Assembly (NCBI GenBank): GCA_947589395.1
Contig: CANQAA010000005.1
Location: forward strand, 1-38,866
Direction of reading: 5' to 3'
DNA length: 38,866 nt
Source of the DNA: an uncultured Clostridia bacterium
Lineage (GTDB): Bacteria > Bacillota > Clostridia > Christensenellales > CAG-917
Positions 17,193 through 27,121 of the stretch are shown here, piece after piece. A program made the position numbers and the translations under genes. Every line of letters starts with the position of its first letter. The first letter of the stretch is position 1. The notes under the pieces were generated by a model. The model worked only from the letters and a program-made list of their open reading frames with translations, had not been told where the DNA came from and did not search any database.

Positions 17193-18281
17193 TCACATGC
17201 CGATTTTGCCAAGTTTTTTCGATTTCAGTTTCTCTTTTATCAACTTCTCGAGCGCGGGCATGAGCTCGTCGTTTTTTATCTCTCCGACAATCTTTCCGTC
17301 CTCAAGCAGAACGGACTTTTCCTTTCCGCCCGCGACGCCGATGTCGCTCTTCTTCCCCTCTCCTATCCCGTTCAAAGGACAGCCGAGCACGGAGATCTTG
17401 AGCGGCTCGTCGATTGCGGCGCACATGAGCTCGATCTTTTGGGCAAGCCCCTCGACGTCGATCTGAGTGCGCGCGCAAGTGGGACAGGAGACGACGTCCA
17501 CTCCGTCCCTGAGCTTTAGCGCCATCAATATCTTTTTCGCAGCCAAAACTTCTTCGACGACGTCGCAGCTGAGCGAAACTCTCACCGTGTCGCCTATGCC
17601 CTCCGCAAGCAGCGCTCCAAGCGAAATGGAGGATTTGACAAGCCCGCTTCTCAGCGTCCCCGCCTCCGTCACGCCAATGTGAAGGGGAAAGTCGCATTCC
17701 TTTGCAAGAAGTCTGTTTGCCTCCACGTTGACGAGTGGGTCGCTCGCCTTGATTGCAACGACGATATCTTTGAGTCCTGCCCTTTCAAAGAGATTTGCGC
17801 ACTCGAGCGCGCTCTCTTTCAAGGCAAGTTCTTCCTTCAATCCCGCAAAGCGTTTGTCAAGCGAGCCGCCGTTCACGCCCACGCGAATTGGCACTCCCAA
17901 GTCGCTCATTCTCTTTGCGAGCGGCTCAATGAGGCTATACTCGGCGCGCATATTGCCGGGATTCATCCTTATCTTTTTTGCGCCTGCGTCAAGAGCCATA
18001 TGCGCCAACTTATAGCTGTAGTGTATGTCCGCAATGAGGGGAAGTCCCGTCCTCTTTGCAATGACGCCAAACGCCTCAGCCGACGCTTCGTCCGGCACGG
18101 CGAGGCGAATGAGGTCGCAACCTACGCTCTTTAGCCTGTTTATTTGCGCTATGCACCCCTCGACGTCCGTAGTTTTGGCGTTGAGCATGGACTGGATGGA
18201 AATTTTCGCTCCCCCGCCTATCTTCACGTCTCCCACAGAGACTTGGCGCGTTTTTCTTCTCATATTCATCTCGCTTAGCAT
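17193..18281 (-). CDS. ispG: 4-hydroxy-3-methylbut-2-en-1-yl diphosphate synthase
   Basis: 362 aa; RRKTRQVSVGDVKIGGGAKISIQSMLNAKTTDVEGCIAQI, PLIADIHYSYKLA, RMNPGNM, SCPTCARTQIDVEG. Confidence 0.96.
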   Translation of the reverse strand: MLSEMNMRRKTRQVSVGDVKIGGGAKISIQSMLNAKTTDVEGCIAQINRLKSVGCDLIRLAVPDEASAEAFGVIAKRTGLPLIADIHYSYKLAHMALDAGAKKIRMNPGNMRAEYSLIEPLAKRMSDLGVPIRVGVNGGSLDKRFAGLKEELALKESALECANLFERAGLKDIVVAIKASDPLVNVEANRLLAKECDFPLHIGVTEAGTLRSGLVKSSISLGALLAEGIGDTVRVSLSCDVVEEVLAAKKILMALKLRDGVDVVSCPTCARTQIDVEGLAQKIELMCAAIDEPLKISVLGCPLNGIGEGKKSDIGVAGGKEKSVLLEDGKIVGEIKNDELMPALEKLIKEKLKSKKLGKIGM

Positions 18282-18310
18282 ATTATCACTTCCGACGTAC
18301 TATTTTCGTC

Positions 18311-19621
18311 TCACCCCTTGACGAGGTGGAAAATGTCGAGGAAAACGGCAAACACGATGAGCAAAACAAGCCCCACAGTGTGTATGACCGCCTCGACCTT
18401 GCGCGGCACGGGTTTTTTGAAGATCATCTCGATGAGCGTAAACAACATTCTCGAGCCGTCGAGCGCCGGGAATGGGAGCAAGTTCATCACCGCGAGGTTT
18501 GCGGAAATGATCGCCACCGCGTACAAAAAGCTATCGAACCCAAGCGTGGACACTTTCGCGATCGTGCCGATGGTCGTGATCGTGCCGCCTGCCGCCTCAA
18601 ACCCTATCTTGCCGGTTATCAACGCCCCGAGAGACGCAAGGATCTTGAACACTATGAAGAAGCAAAATCCAAACGACCTGCCAAACGCGAGGAAAAACGG
18701 GAGCTTTGCCCGCGTAAGGCTGTGCGTGATGCCAAAGCCGTAACAGTAATATCCGCTCGGATCCTCTTCGCTCAAACCTCTTTGCACCTTGACCGTGCTC
18801 TTTGAAACTATGTTCCCCGCCTCGTCAAAGGACGCGAGGGTCAGGTATATCTCCTCGTCGGTATCCGCTTCGCTCACTGTCGAGAGCAGATCCGGCGTTA
18901 TGGGAGACTCAAGTTCCAGCCCGTTGATCTCAACTATCATGTCTCTGATTTCAAACGGACTGTACACATGCTTTTGCATGCGGACGGTGACTCTTCGCCC
19001 CTTTCTAAGCACCTTGAACTTCGCGCTGTCGCCGAGCTTTTGAAAGACCTTGTCCACGTCCTCCTGCATCATTATGTTGACCTGCTTGGAGTTTACGGAC
19101 AAAATGACGTCGCCTTCCTGAAGGTAGCCCGCCTCACTATAGTGCGTGCCTACGACCGTAGGCAGCGCCTGTCCGTAGGCGGTGAAATATATCGTGATGA
19201 TAAAAATCGCGCTCAAAAAGTTCATAAACGCGCCCGCGAACAGCACGATGAGCCTCTTCCACGCCTTTTGATTGTTGAAAGCGGCGGGATCTTTGACGAT
19301 ATTGCCGCTCTCGTCCTTGACCTGTTCTCCGTTTTCATCGAGGAGCGCGCCGTCCGCGTCCTCGCCGTGAAACGCGCAAAATCCCCCAATCGGAAATGGA
19401 CGAATGGAAAAAATCTCCCCCGTCTTTTTGTTTGTGCGCTTGAAAATTCTCGGGCCGAATCCGATCGCGAACTCGTCTATCTTGAAGCCCAAAAGTTTCC
19501 CCGTCGCGTAATGCCCAAGCTCATGAACGACGATCATGAACATGAGCGCAAGAAGCGCCACGATCACATAGCCGATATATTTGAAAACCTCAGCGGCGCT
19601 CACCGCGATCAAAGCCTGCAC
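18311..19621 (-). CDS. rseP: RIP metalloprotease RseP (M50 site-2 protease)
   Basis: VVHELGHYATGKLLGFKIDEFAIGFGP, PDZ segment, NLLPFPALDGSRMLF. GTG start overlapping the dxr stop (TAGTG). Confidence 0.93.
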   Translation of the reverse strand: MQALIAVSAAEVFKYIGYVIVALLALMFMIVVHELGHYATGKLLGFKIDEFAIGFGPRIFKRTNKKTGEIFSIRPFPIGGFCAFHGEDADGALLDENGEQVKDESGNIVKDPAAFNNQKAWKRLIVLFAGAFMNFLSAIFIITIYFTAYGQALPTVVGTHYSEAGYLQEGDVILSVNSKQVNIMMQEDVDKVFQKLGDSAKFKVLRKGRRVTVRMQKHVYSPFEIRDMIVEINGLELESPITPDLLSTVSEADTDEEIYLTLASFDEAGNIVSKSTVKVQRGLSEEDPSGYYCYGFGITHSLTRAKLPFFLAFGRSFGFCFFIVFKILASLGALITGKIGFEAAGGTITTIGTIAKVSTLGFDSFLYAVAIISANLAVMNLLPFPALDGSRMLFTLIEMIFKKPVPRKVEAVIHTVGLVLLIVFAVFLDIFHLVKG

Positions 19622-20772
19622 TATTTCGTCCCTACCATAGAATAAGTGTATTGTCTTGCTTTTTCATCTATGCTAAGTATATTTTCAAGTTCGACTTCTT
19701 TTATACCCTTGAATTTGCTCAGCGTTTTTTTGAGCAAAAGCGGAATGTCGGTGAGCTTTATCTTTTTTTCGAGATACTTTTCGACCAAGACCTCGTCCGC
19801 CGCTGAGAGCGCGATGACCGCCCCCTCGCCCGCGTTTGCCGCCTCGTAGGCGAGCTCGAGACAGGGATATCTCTCAAAATCCGGCGCGGAAAAATTGAGA
19901 ACGCCGATCTTGTCAAGCCTCAATGCCTCGACGGAATTTACGCCCCTTTCGGGATAGTAAAGCGCGTTTTCGATTGACAGTTTCATATCCGGGACGGACA
20001 AGAGCGCCTTTTGCGCGCCGTCTGAAAACTCCACGAGGGAGTGAACGACGCTCTCCCTGTGCATGAGTACCTCAACGTCGCTCGCGCCGACCTCAAACAG
20101 CCTCATCGCCTCGATGACCTCGAGCCCCTTGTTGAAGAGGGTCGCGCTGTCGATCGTGATCTTTTTGCCCATGCTCCACACGGGGTGATTGAGAGCCTCT
20201 TCGGGCGTTATCTTCGAGAGCTTGTCGACGGGCACGTCTCTCAGCGCCCCGCCGCTTGCAGTCAGCACGAGTTTTTTGACCTGTTTTTTGCTCTCGCCCT
20301 TAAGACATTGCATGATCGCGGAGTGCTCCGTGTCGAGCGGAATGATCTTGCCGCCGTACTTTCTTTCAAGGTCTTTCAGGTGTCTACCCGCCGCGACGAT
20401 GGTCTCCTTGTTGGCGATGGCGAGCGTGCCTCCCCTCTTCAAAACCGCGACGGCAGCCCAAAGCCCCGCAATGCCGCTGACCGCCGAGATAACGATGTCC
20501 GCAGGCTTTGACGCGAGCTCCTCAAGCGACCCCACGCATTTTGTGAAGCTCTTGTCCTCGAGAATGTCAAAAAGCGAGCCCTGCACTTCGACCGCGCCGC
20601 TCGGAAAATAGTAGTGCGCGGGCGAAAATTTTTCAAGCTGAGCGCGCAAAAGTTCCTCGTTTTTGTAGGCGGAAAGCCCCACGACCTTGAAGGCTTCGGG
20701 GTGTCTTGAGACGCACTCGAGCGCCTGTCTGCCGACGGAGCCGGTGCTTCCTAAAATGGTAACAGTTTTCAT
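19621..20772 (-). CDS. dxr: 1-deoxy-D-xylulose 5-phosphate reductoisomerase
   Basis: MKTVTILGSTGSVGRQALECV, LAIANKETIVAAG, IIPLDTEHSAIMQCL, LTASGGALRD, HPVWSMGKKITIDSATLFNKGLEVIEA. Confidence 0.96.
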   Translation of the reverse strand: MKTVTILGSTGSVGRQALECVSRHPEAFKVVGLSAYKNEELLRAQLEKFSPAHYYFPSGAVEVQGSLFDILEDKSFTKCVGSLEELASKPADIVISAVSGIAGLWAAVAVLKRGGTLAIANKETIVAAGRHLKDLERKYGGKIIPLDTEHSAIMQCLKGESKKQVKKLVLTASGGALRDVPVDKLSKITPEEALNHPVWSMGKKITIDSATLFNKGLEVIEAMRLFEVGASDVEVLMHRESVVHSLVEFSDGAQKALLSVPDMKLSIENALYYPERGVNSVEALRLDKIGVLNFSAPDFERYPCLELAYEAANAGEGAVIALSAADEVLVEKYLEKKIKLTDIPLLLKKTLSKFKGIKEVELENILSIDEKARQYTYSMVGTK

Positions 20773-20818
20773 TTTTATCCCAAGCGACGCATTAGATTTC
20801 AAGTCTGAGAACGTCGCC

Positions 20819-21880
20819 TTAAAAGCCGTAGATGATCGTGAACGCAACAAGCAGCGGCACGAGACAGAACATCACGCTGTCTATCCTGTCCAAAAATCCG
20901 CCGTGACCGGGAAAGATCTTGCCGTAGTCCTTGATGCCTATCGCCCTCTTTATCGCCGACGCGCAAAGGTCGCCAAGCTCCGACGCCACGCCCATCATGA
21001 CGCCGAGCGCGAGATAGACGAGCGCGCTCTTATATAGACGCCCCTCGCCCGCAAAAAACGGAATGTAGCCGCACTTTTCGGCAAACGCGGGCGCGCACTC
21101 GAATATGGCAAAGAACACGATGGACATGACCGTCGCGCCTATCACCGCGCCTATTGCTCCCGCCACAGTCTTTTTTGGGCTTATCTTCGGGCACAGCTTT
21201 TTGCCGCCGATGAGTGACCCCAAAAAATACGCGAACATATCCCCGCCGATTATCGGCACGACGATAGCGTAAAGCACCGCAAAAAGCGCCCCGTACTTGT
21301 AGCTTGCCACCCACGCGAGCATGAAAAACGTGATGGGATACACAAGCAAAAACACGTTTGCAAAGAGGTCGTTGAGCATGAGTTTGCCGCTCGTTTCCAC
21401 TCTCTGCTCGCAATTTTCGCAAGCCCCGCCCTCAACGCTCGCTTCTGAATGAGCCTCGCACTCGACGCAATTTCCGTTTTGGGTCTCGCCCTCAACGCTC
21501 GCTTCGCCGTCAATATGTTCCATAGCGCAATACTTTTTCGAGAGAGGACGGAAAGTGAAGATCAAAAGCGCAAGGCAGGCGCTTGCAGCAAGCGCTATCA
21601 TGAGCCCCTGTATGCCCGCGCTGACAGTCCTCGCCCCGTCGCCGACATAATATTGCATTAGGTAAAACGCGGGATATGCCGTCAGCAAAAGCAAAATCGC
21701 GGGCGATTTGAACATCTTGTATCCCGCGTCCTTGAAGCAATTGTACAGCTCGTACACCGACCCCGCAAGGAAGATGAGCACGAGCATATCCATAAATATC
21801 GGGCTCACAAAATAGCTGCATACGATGAACACTGCAAGCACAGCTATGAGTATGATCCCGGTGATTATGCGTTTGAGCAT
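20819..21880 (-). CDS. cdsA: Phosphatidate cytidylyltransferase with a hydrophilic Cys-containing insertion
   Basis: Multi-TM protein; C-terminal signature DYGKIFPGHGGFLDRIDSVMF, and KISPKKTVAGAIGAVIG. Confidence 0.94.
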   Translation of the reverse strand: MLKRIITGIILIAVLAVFIVCSYFVSPIFMDMLVLIFLAGSVYELYNCFKDAGYKMFKSPAILLLLTAYPAFYLMQYYVGDGARTVSAGIQGLMIALAASACLALLIFTFRPLSKKYCAMEHIDGEASVEGETQNGNCVECEAHSEASVEGGACENCEQRVETSGKLMLNDLFANVFLLVYPITFFMLAWVASYKYGALFAVLYAIVVPIIGGDMFAYFLGSLIGGKKLCPKISPKKTVAGAIGAVIGATVMSIVFFAIFECAPAFAEKCGYIPFFAGEGRLYKSALVYLALGVMMGVASELGDLCASAIKRAIGIKDYGKIFPGHGGFLDRIDSVMFCLVPLLVAFTIIYGF

Positions 21881-21882
21881 AT

Positions 21883-22518
21883 TTATCTCCCGAATTTGCG
21901 AACGCGACCATCAAACTCCTTCAAAATCGCGTCCACGTCATCAGCGGTCATATCCCCCCAAAGTTTGTCGAGGAATATGAGCTCTGCGTACGCCGCTTCA
22001 AACAGCATGAAGTTTGAAAGGCGCTTTTCCCCGCCTGTGCGCACGACAAGATCGAGCGGAGCCGACCCTGCCGACGAAAGATTTGCGCGGAAGACTTCCT
22101 CGCTGAATTCGCCCTGCTCGCAGCAAGCCCTTGCCGCTCTCAGGATGTCCGCCTGAGCGCCGTAGCCCGCCGCGATATTGAGCTTCATTCCCTTGTTTGA
22201 AGCCGTGCGCCGCTCTATCTCGTAGGCATTGAGCTTGGACAGCGTCCTCTCGTCTCCGATATATTTCACGCGCATATCGCCGTCGTAGTTCAAATTGAAC
22301 GACTTGATGACGTCGAAGATGGCGGCGCTGTCCTCTTTGGGTCTGCCCACGTTTTCGGTCGAATATGCGAACACTGTGACCTCTTCGACGCCGCGCTCTG
22401 CGCATCTTGCCGTCACGTCCAACATGGCTTTGAGCCCCTGAACATAGCCCGATTTTTTGTCAAGCCCGTGTTTTTTCGCCCATCTGCCGTTGCCGTCCAT
22501 TATAAATCCAACGTGCAT
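21883..22518 (-). CDS. uppS: Isoprenyl transferase / undecaprenyl diphosphate synthase
   Basis: MHVGFIMDGNGRWAKKHG, VTVFAYSTENVGRPKEDSAAIF, LDLVVRTGGEKRLSNFMLFEAAYAELIFLDKLWGD. Confidence 0.95.
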   Translation of the reverse strand: MHVGFIMDGNGRWAKKHGLDKKSGYVQGLKAMLDVTARCAERGVEEVTVFAYSTENVGRPKEDSAAIFDVIKSFNLNYDGDMRVKYIGDERTLSKLNAYEIERRTASNKGMKLNIAAGYGAQADILRAARACCEQGEFSEEVFRANLSSAGSAPLDLVVRTGGEKRLSNFMLFEAAYAELIFLDKLWGDMTADDVDAILKEFDGRVRKFGR

Positions 22519-23093
22519 TATATCGACAAAATTTCCTGTTCTTTTTCTTTGAAGAGCCTGTCCACTTCGTCGATCTGCTTTGCGAGCGCCTTGTCGACGT
22601 CGGCGGTGAAAATTTTGAGGTCGTCTTCCGTGATGACTGACGATTTTTGGATCTTTTTGAGTTCGTCGATGGCGTCCCTTCTCGCGTTTCTGAGCACGAT
22701 CTTCGCTTCCTCAACGAGGTTTTTTGCCTCCTTGACTGTGGAGCGACGACGCTCTTCGGTGAGCTCCGGGAAGATGAGGCGGATGACGTGTCCGTCGTTG
22801 TTGGGATTGATGCCGACGTTTGCGGCAAGGATCGCCCTCTCTATCGCCTTGAGTTGGGATTTGTCCCACGGGGCGACGACGAGCAGCCTCGCTTCGGGCA
22901 CGGAAATGTTCGCCATATTGTTGATGGGAGTGGGCACGCCGTAGTAGTCCACCGTGATCTTGTCGAGAATATGCGGATTTGCCCTGCCAGCGCGAATGCC
23001 TCTGAGCTCGCCTTGATAATTTGCCATGACTTTTTGCATTTTGTCGTTCATATCTTCAAAGATGAGGTCGACTTCTTCTATGTTATACGCCAT
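22518..23093 (-). CDS. frr: Ribosome recycling factor
   Basis: MAYNIEEVDLIFEDMNDKMQKVMANYQGELRGIRAGRANPHILDKITVDYYGVPTPINNMANISVPEARLLVV; ATG at 23093 follows GGAGG. Confidence 0.97.
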   Translation of the reverse strand: MAYNIEEVDLIFEDMNDKMQKVMANYQGELRGIRAGRANPHILDKITVDYYGVPTPINNMANISVPEARLLVVAPWDKSQLKAIERAILAANVGINPNNDGHVIRLIFPELTEERRRSTVKEAKNLVEEAKIVLRNARRDAIDELKKIQKSSVITEDDLKIFTADVDKALAKQIDEVDRLFKEKEQEILSI

Positions 23094-23194
23094 ATTGTCC
23101 TCCAAAATGGATTTTTTATATTATAACACAAAACTCTATCATAATCAAGAGCAGAATAAAATGTATATTACATTATTTAACTATACTTTAAGGA

Positions 23195-23230
23195 CAAAAA
23201 AATGGAAGGGATACGAGGCGTATCCCTTCC
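23195..23230 (-). terminator. Rho-independent terminator of ispH-rpsA
   Basis: GGAAGGGATACG-AGG-CGTATCCCTTCC perfect 12-bp stem; minus strand continues ATTTTTTTG. Confidence 0.9.
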
Positions 23231-23264
23231 GAACGTTCCGTCGTTTGCACGACTTTGTTCAAAG

Positions 23265-25637
23265 TTATTCCTGAGTGTCGTCGGGAAGATCCAGATTGAG
23301 GCCCTTGAACAGGTCGCCGATCGACGCAGTGCCGGAGCCGGACACCCATTCTTTCGGCTCGTTTGAGGACGCGTCCTTCTTGCCGGGCTTGCGTTCTCTT
23401 CTGCCTTCGCCGTCCGCGACTTTCTGCTCGAACTTCTTCATGCGGGAGTTGCGTCTGCCCTGCTTTTCCTCATCGGTCGCCTCGCTTATCTCCTCAGCGG
23501 AAGTTTCTGTCTGCTCCGGCGGGGGCAACAGCTCCTTCATGGAGAGCGTGATGCGGTTCTCGTCAAAGCCAATGATCTTTGCCTCGATCTCTTGGCCTAC
23601 CGTGAACACTTCGTTTGCGTCCTTGACCCAGTTGTGGGAAATCTGAGAGATGTGCACGAGGCCGTCAACGCCGTCGTCGATGGAGACGAACGCGCCAAAC
23701 GGGAATATTCTTTCGACCTTGCCCTTGACGACGCTGCCGACGGGGAACTTCTCTGCGGCGAGCTCATAGGGCTTTTTCTGAAGTTGCTTGTAGCCGAGCG
23801 AAATCTTTCCGGACTCTCTGTCCAGTTTGAGCACGACAAAGTCATAGCTCTCGCCTATCTTGAGGACTGTGGAAGGATCGCTGACCCTGTTCCAGCTCAG
23901 CTCCGAGACGTGGGCGAGGCAATCGTAGCCCTTCACGCTTACGAACGCGCCGAAGTTGGTGAATCTCTTGACCTTGCCGGTCACGATGTCATGCACATGG
24001 ATGCTGTTCCAGAATGCGTCTTCTCTTTCCTTCTTCTCCCTTTCGAGGATCATGCGCTGGGACGCAAACAAATATTTGGACTTCTTTTTGGGTTTTTCGG
24101 GAGTTGCGGGCTCGGTCGTCTCCGCTGTTTCCGACGGCTCTGCGCTTTCCGCGTTTTCGGCATTCTCGACGACTTCCTTTTTCGCTTCGGGTTGCTTTTC
24201 GGGCATGAGGGTGAGACGAAGTTCCTTGTCCTTGTAGTCCTCGAGGTTGCTGACGTAGCCCATTCTTATCTGGCTTGCGGGAACGAAGATCGTGTATGAG
24301 CCCAAGTGTCCTCTCAAGCCGCCCTTGACCACTTCGGTCATCTTGAGCCTGAACTCGGATTGAGAAAGGGCCTTTTCAGCCTCAGCCTCTTCGAGCAACT
24401 TGACGTCGACCGCCTTTTTGGAGAGGGTCACTTGTGTGCCTTTGGTATCAATGATAACCGCCATGAGCTCTTTGCCAACCTCAAAATCAGCCGGGTTGTA
24501 ATTGCCGTCTACGGTAGCTTCGGACTTGTCGATGAAGCCGTCCTTTTTGCCGCCGATGGCAACATACACGCCGTCCGGAGTTGCGGACAAGACCTTGCCG
24601 AGCACGCGCCTGCCAACTTTGTACTCAACGTAATGAGCGGTATGATTTGACTTCATAATGTCCGCCATTGTAAGTTGATCTTCATTGGCGTTAGCTTTTG
24701 CGTCCTCTTGAGGAGCAGTTTGTTCTTGAAGTGTTGCCTCTTTTGTCACTTCAGTTTCGGTGGCAACTTCTGCCTGATGTTGAGTTTCACTCATAAGTTC
24801 CGATACCTCCCGTATCAATGATGGCGGAGTCGACGCTCCTGCGACTATTGATACACTTTGAAAATCCTTAAAGTTTTTTGCTTGCTGCAAAAATTCCTCC
24901 GCATTTTGAATGAAAAACGTATTTTCATTTTTAGCCCTTGCGACCTCGAAAAGCCGTCTCGTATTGGCGCTCGTTGAGCTTCCGAGCACCAAAACAGCCT
25001 GATTTTTTTCGGCCAAAGCCACCGCTTCGGACTGTTTTGCCTTAGTAGTATAACAAATAGTATTAAAAATCTCAACTAAATTTTGGCTATTTTTTTTGAA
25101 ATTCTCAACAAATTTGCTTATTTTTTCAAAATTTTCGTCCAAAACGGTCGTTTGGAACAAAATTGCGGTGGGTTCGTCGCCGATTTCGGGCATTTTGTCG
25201 GGAGAAAGTATGGTCGCTCCCCCACGACAGTAGCTGATGAGCCCAACGACCTCGTCGTGCGTCTTATCCCCGTAAATTATTATGCGCCTGCCCATCTCGG
25301 ACTGCTCTTTTGCGATATTCTGATTTCGCTTGACGACGGGACATGTCGCGTCGAAAACGTTGAGACCTTTCTCTTTCAAGCTCCTCTCGAGCTCGACGGG
25401 AACGCCGTGCGCCCTGATGAGCACGGTATCCCCCGCTTTCAGCTTGCCTATGTCCTCAACGCTCACGCACTCCGCGCCGTGCTCGAAAAGATACGCCGTC
25501 ACAAGCTCGTTGTGCACGAGCTCTCCGAGCGTATATATCTTGCCGTACTTTTTTGCAAGCTCGAGCGCCATATCTACTGCGCGCTTCACGCCGTTGCAAA
25601 AGCCCGCGCCTGAGGCTATCTCAATTTTTCTTTTCAT
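23265..25637 (-). CDS. ispH-rpsA: Bifunctional 4-hydroxy-3-methylbut-2-enyl diphosphate reductase / ribosomal protein S1 fusion
   Basis: MKRKIEIASGAGFCNGVKRAVDMA, ATCPVVKRNQNIA, SSTSANTRRLFEVA (IspH), then repeated S1 domains (GKVKRFTNFGAFVSVKGYDCLAHVSELSW, GKVERIFPFGAFVSIDDGVDGLVHISQISH). Confidence 0.94.
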   Translation of the reverse strand: MKRKIEIASGAGFCNGVKRAVDMALELAKKYGKIYTLGELVHNELVTAYLFEHGAECVSVEDIGKLKAGDTVLIRAHGVPVELERSLKEKGLNVFDATCPVVKRNQNIAKEQSEMGRRIIIYGDKTHDEVVGLISYCRGGATILSPDKMPEIGDEPTAILFQTTVLDENFEKISKFVENFKKNSQNLVEIFNTICYTTKAKQSEAVALAEKNQAVLVLGSSTSANTRRLFEVARAKNENTFFIQNAEEFLQQAKNFKDFQSVSIVAGASTPPSLIREVSELMSETQHQAEVATETEVTKEATLQEQTAPQEDAKANANEDQLTMADIMKSNHTAHYVEYKVGRRVLGKVLSATPDGVYVAIGGKKDGFIDKSEATVDGNYNPADFEVGKELMAVIIDTKGTQVTLSKKAVDVKLLEEAEAEKALSQSEFRLKMTEVVKGGLRGHLGSYTIFVPASQIRMGYVSNLEDYKDKELRLTLMPEKQPEAKKEVVENAENAESAEPSETAETTEPATPEKPKKKSKYLFASQRMILEREKKEREDAFWNSIHVHDIVTGKVKRFTNFGAFVSVKGYDCLAHVSELSWNRVSDPSTVLKIGESYDFVVLKLDRESGKISLGYKQLQKKPYELAAEKFPVGSVVKGKVERIFPFGAFVSIDDGVDGLVHISQISHNWVKDANEVFTVGQEIEAKIIGFDENRITLSMKELLPPPEQTETSAEEISEATDEEKQGRRNSRMKKFEQKVADGEGRRERKPGKKDASSNEPKEWVSGSGTASIGDLFKGLNLDLPDDTQE

Positions 25638-27117
25638 GCTCGACGTATTCGTTGACAAGCCTTCTTGCCTCGTCCATTTTTTGCTTGATGAGATCGGTCG
25701 CTTCCTGCATCGCCTCGCTCCCCTTCTTGCCGTAAAACTCCTCGAGGGTGAAGGGCTCGCCGACGTACAGCCAATTCTTTTTGAACGCCTTAGGCGAGGA
25801 GTAATACATCATTGGGATTATAGGAGCTTTCGTCTTGATCGCAAACCTCGCCGCGCCCTGTTTCAGCTCCGCCATATCCTCCGTGCCCTGTCTGTTGCGA
25901 GTGCCTTCGGGGAAGATGAGCAGCTGTTTGTCAGCGTTGAGAACGCTCAGGATGCACTTCACGGAGCTCACGTCCGCGCTCCCCCTCTTGACGGGTATTG
26001 CGCCCATATGATACAAAAACCACGCGGGAATGGGAGCCTCGAACAGTTCCGCTTTGGCAAGTATATGTGCCTCGCGCTTAAATAGTGCCACGCAAGGCAA
26101 AAACGTGTCGACTTTTGAGTAGTGATTGCAAATATATATGGCTCTTCCCTCGATCTTTCTCGCGTTTTCGGGGTTGATGAGCTTTATCGGCCACACGAGC
26201 TTTTGCACGGGCTTCATGACGGTCCTGATAAAGCGGAAAAAGCCGAAGGACTTTAGCGGCGTATAATATTTTTTCAGTCTGTCGCTCGCGCCCTTCTTTT
26301 TTTGATCTTCTTTGATTTCACTCGGTTTGTTCGCCTCTTTTTCCTCTTCGTGAGCTTCGGAATTTGCCGCTTCGTGGGCTTCACGGTTTACCTCTTCGGG
26401 AGTCTCTTTGACTTCCTCGCCTTTCGCCTCTTCCGCCTGTTTTGCAAGCTCTCTTTGCACCTTGTCTATCACATAGCTCACCACGCTTTGCACGTCCATA
26501 TCCGACGTGTCCAAAAGCTCGGCGTCCTCAGCTTGCTTTAGCGGCGCGACCTCGCGGTGGGAGTCGTTGTAGTCCCGCTGCACGATGTCGGCAAGCAACT
26601 TGTCAAAGTCCACCTGCTCCCCTCTTGCGAGAAGCTCGTCGTAGCGGCGCTTTGCGCGAACTTCGGGAGTGGCTGTCAAAAACAGCTTGCAGTTGGCGTT
26701 TGGAAGCACGAACGTGCCTATGTCCCTGCCGTCGAGCACGACGTCGTGCGTCTTGCCAAACTCCCGCTGAAGCTCGACCATCTTGTATCTCACGCACTTC
26801 AGAGCCGATATATCGCTCGCCGCCTTTGACATGCGGTGCTCTCTGAGATACGGCGTCGCGTTTACGCCGTTGACGTAAATTTGTTGAACGCCGTCTTCGT
26901 ATTCTATCTTCATATCGAGCGTTTCGAGCATCTTTTGCACCCTCTCCTCGTCCTTGACGTCAATGCCGCTTTCAAGCGCCAAATACGCCGTCGCGCGGTA
27001 CATCGCGCCCGTGTCGAGGTATATGAAGCCCAGCCTTTTTGCAAGCTCCTTTGCCACCGTGCTCTTGCCTGCGCCCGCAGGACCGTCTATTGCAACGTTG
27101 ATCATATCTATCTCCAA
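25621..27117 (-). CDS. cmk: Cytidylate kinase fused to a 1-acyl-sn-glycerol-3-phosphate acyltransferase (PlsC-like)
   Basis: NVAIDGPAGAGKSTVAKELAKRLGFIYLDTGAMYRA ... RDIGTFVLPNANCKLFLTA (Cmk); acidic linker; ICNHYSKVDTFLP (NHxxxxD), FPEGTRNRQG (PlsC). One continuous ORF. Confidence 0.93.
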   Translation of the reverse strand: MEIDMINVAIDGPAGAGKSTVAKELAKRLGFIYLDTGAMYRATAYLALESGIDVKDEERVQKMLETLDMKIEYEDGVQQIYVNGVNATPYLREHRMSKAASDISALKCVRYKMVELQREFGKTHDVVLDGRDIGTFVLPNANCKLFLTATPEVRAKRRYDELLARGEQVDFDKLLADIVQRDYNDSHREVAPLKQAEDAELLDTSDMDVQSVVSYVIDKVQRELAKQAEEAKGEEVKETPEEVNREAHEAANSEAHEEEKEANKPSEIKEDQKKKGASDRLKKYYTPLKSFGFFRFIRTVMKPVQKLVWPIKLINPENARKIEGRAIYICNHYSKVDTFLPCVALFKREAHILAKAELFEAPIPAWFLYHMGAIPVKRGSADVSSVKCILSVLNADKQLLIFPEGTRNRQGTEDMAELKQGAARFAIKTKAPIIPMMYYSSPKAFKKNWLYVGEPFTLEEFYGKKGSEAMQEATDLIKQKMDEARRLVNEYVEHEKKN

Positions 27118-27121
27118 AAAA

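Noticed and set aside
23265-25637. IspH-S1 fusion as a novel finding
   Set aside because: This fusion is a known architecture in many Clostridia, so it is reported only as a feature.
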